NCBI GenBank assembly: GCA_965243245.1
Contig: OZ251536.1
Span: 1,426,001-1,490,000 of the forward strand
DNA from: JAYQKL01 sp965243245
GTDB lineage: Bacteria > Pseudomonadota > Alphaproteobacteria > RS24
DNA: 64,000 nt
Direction of reading: 5' to 3'
Shown here: positions 62,751 to 64,000 of the stretch, piece by piece
How positions within the stretch are numbered: the first letter of the stretch is position 1
Layout: the number at the start of each line of letters is the position of its first letter
Made by a program: the position numbers and the translations under genes
Notes under the pieces: model-generated
What the model was told of the DNA's origin: nothing
The model's input: the letters and a program-made list of their open reading frames with translations, nothing else
The model's database searches: none

Positions 62751-64000
62751 ATGATTTCTGCTACTTTTCTGGATGGGTTTAAAAATAAAACATTTATTTT
62801 AACCGAGCGCATCCTGGTTTTTTTAATGCTCTTGAGCGGCGCGGTTATCGCATTAGCACCCAAAGGCTTAACCGCTTTGGTGGTGTTGTTGGCTCTTTTT
62901 TCGGCTGTGAATTTATGGGCAAAGGGGCAGAAAATAAGCCTTGCCTTAAATGGCGCAACATATAGTTTGGCAGCGTTTTTTATTTGGGTTGGACTCAGTG
63001 TTTTTTGGGCAGATGATATGGCGCAAGCCAGTAAAAAATTCGCTCAACTTACCGCGCTTATGCTTTGCTTGCCACCCTTGTTTTGTTTGGCAAACCAAAA
63101 TAATTTGCTAAGAAAAAGACATATCAGATTGGCAATTTTCATAAGTTTTGTAATAGCTTGGACAATCACCTGTTTAATCGTCTTTTTACCAATTGAATTT
63201 CAAACAAATCTTAGTGAAGTGAATAAATATTTGCTGGCGCATGACCTCGCGCATATTCAGCTTGGTAATTATAAAAGCCTTTCAAACCGTGCAATAACGA
63301 TTCTTCTGCCCCTTACTCTGCTGGCTTGTAGCTTCTTTTCTAACCCATCGCAGAGATTAATATTTTTAGCAATTATTTTCTACATTATCACCCAATCAAC
63401 AAATCAGTCGGCCTTACTGGCGGTCATTTTGATGTTCGCTTTTATCGGCGCATCATATTTTTTACACATAACTAAAATACGGCTTTTTATCGTAACCTCA
63501 ACATTAGCGGCTATGCTTATTGTGCCTCTTTCTTTATTAAACTTCAAACATGATATTTCAGTTAGCCTATTGCCGCAAAAATTTTTAAAAGCGGCAACTG
63601 TTCAATCAAGAACAGACCTTTACTACTCTTATTCAAAGGCAATATTTGAAAATCCGATCTTTGGAAAAGGGCTAGATACTTCCTCATCCGTGCAATTGGG
63701 TGATAAAGACTATAATTTTTATCATGTGAAACACCCGCCACATCATCCTCACAATTATTTTCTTCAAGTTATTTATGAGCTTGGCTTGGTCGGCTTAGGT
63801 TTGTTTTTGTTGCTCTTAATTAATATTGCAAAGCAAATAGATAATAATTATCACCCATTACAATCGACCTTTTTATGGTTGAGCTTCATTGGCGCGATTA
63901 GTATTTCTTTCTTTGCTTATAATCTTTGGCAAAGTTGGCTCATGGCGAATTTCATTTTTCTCTTTTTTACGTTCTGCTCGGCAAGGAAAATAGAGGCTCA
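62751..64000 (+). CDS. O-antigen ligase/Wzy-like membrane protein, 3' end cut by window edge
   Basis: The first 416 residues are visible from the ATG at 62751, and the frame is open to the window edge. It has about 10 hydrophobic helices and a large hydrophilic loop holding FGKGLDTSSSV and HPPHHPHNYFLQVIYELG. The PHN.xLQ...ELG pattern is typical of the periplasmic loop of Wzy_C (O-antigen ligase WaaL or polymerase) proteins. It would join O-antigen or other glycan to lipid carrier. The earlier ATG at 62743 runs into a stop after three codons, so 62751 is the start. Confidence 0.85.
   Translation, partial: MISATFLDGFKNKTFILTERILVFLMLLSGAVIALAPKGLTALVVLLALFSAVNLWAKGQKISLALNGATYSLAAFFIWVGLSVFWADDMAQASKKFAQLTALMLCLPPLFCLANQNNLLRKRHIRLAIFISFVIAWTITCLIVFLPIEFQTNLSEVNKYLLAHDLAHIQLGNYKSLSNRAITILLPLTLLACSFFSNPSQRLIFLAIIFYIITQSTNQSALLAVILMFAFIGASYFLHITKIRLFIVTSTLAAMLIVPLSLLNFKHDISVSLLPQKFLKAATVQSRTDLYYSYSKAIFENPIFGKGLDTSSSVQLGDKDYNFYHVKHPPHHPHNYFLQVIYELGLVGLGLFLLLLINIAKQIDNNYHPLQSTFLWLSFIGAISISFFAYNLWQSWLMANFIFLFFTFCSARKIEA

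Overview
The window looks like a piece of an alphaproteobacterial chromosome, probably from a marine or other aquatic heterotroph. The genus cannot be fixed from sequence alone. Support comes from a tRNA-His that lacks the usual extra 5' G, a small DUF6324-type protein, alphaproteobacterial forms of PstA, PstC and MsrA, and three TonB-dependent receptors next to acyl-CoA and esterase-type genes. Genes are dense, intergenic gaps are short, and many operon neighbours overlap by 1 to 8 bases.

Layout. 1-1.5 kb: 5' part of a ferric-iron ABC permease and a 60-residue protein. 1.7 kb: tRNA-His. 1.9-10.7 kb: a thiolase-like protein, then a full phosphate regulon (phoR, Pho box, pstSCAB, phoU, phoB). 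10.7-13.5 kb on the minus strand: an ECF sigma factor, a probable membrane anti-sigma and a periplasmic metal-sensor-like protein, preceded by a protein with 13 copies of a 5-residue repeat. 13.7-16.4 kb: a GAF/membrane protein, an ABC ATPase with degenerate catalytic positions, and MsrA. 16.4-18.4 kb: a TonB receptor. 18.4-23.8 kb: sugar-nucleotide and envelope genes (kdsD, galU, manC, an AGE-family isomerase, a lytic transglycosylase). 23.9-30.0 kb: gltD-gltB. 30.6-35.7 kb: esterase, sodium symporter, lipase-like hydrolase, hisN, nitroreductase. 36-41 kb: second TonB receptor, N-formylglutamate amidohydrolase, Baeyer-Villiger-type monooxygenase. 41.3-43.9 kb: tRNA-Val followed by a two-gene type II restriction-modification cassette that is enclosed by 33-base direct repeats. 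44-50.7 kb: cold-shock protein, nitronate monooxygenase, acyltransferase, metallo-beta-lactamase lipoprotein, esterase, SDR, amidohydrolase. 51-53.6 kb: third TonB receptor. 53.8-62.2 kb: an Atu/Liu-like acyl-CoA carboxylase pathway. 62.2-64 kb: a secreted protein of unknown function and a truncated O-antigen-ligase-like protein.

How genes work together. The Pho genes form a sensor, transporter and feedback unit for phosphate starvation. The sigma, anti-sigma and sensor genes look like one envelope-stress or metal-response switch. kdsD, galU, manC and the AGE isomerase supply activated sugars for surface polysaccharide. The AtuA, carboxylase beta, enoyl-CoA hydratase, carboxylase alpha and TIGR03084 genes are translationally packed and probably degrade a branched or isoprenoid acyl-CoA.

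The most unusual property of the DNA is the abundance of short tandem repeats (units of 10-26 bases, 2 to 13 copies). I recorded about twenty, in frame inside genes, across a stop codon, and stacked in untranslated leaders of two TonB receptors. Together with homopolymers of nine or ten bases inside five genes, they suggest slippage-prone replication or a source of variation. The other leading candidates for follow-up are the direct-repeat-bounded restriction-modification cassette beside tRNA-Val and the ABC ATPase that lacks both its catalytic glutamate and switch histidine.
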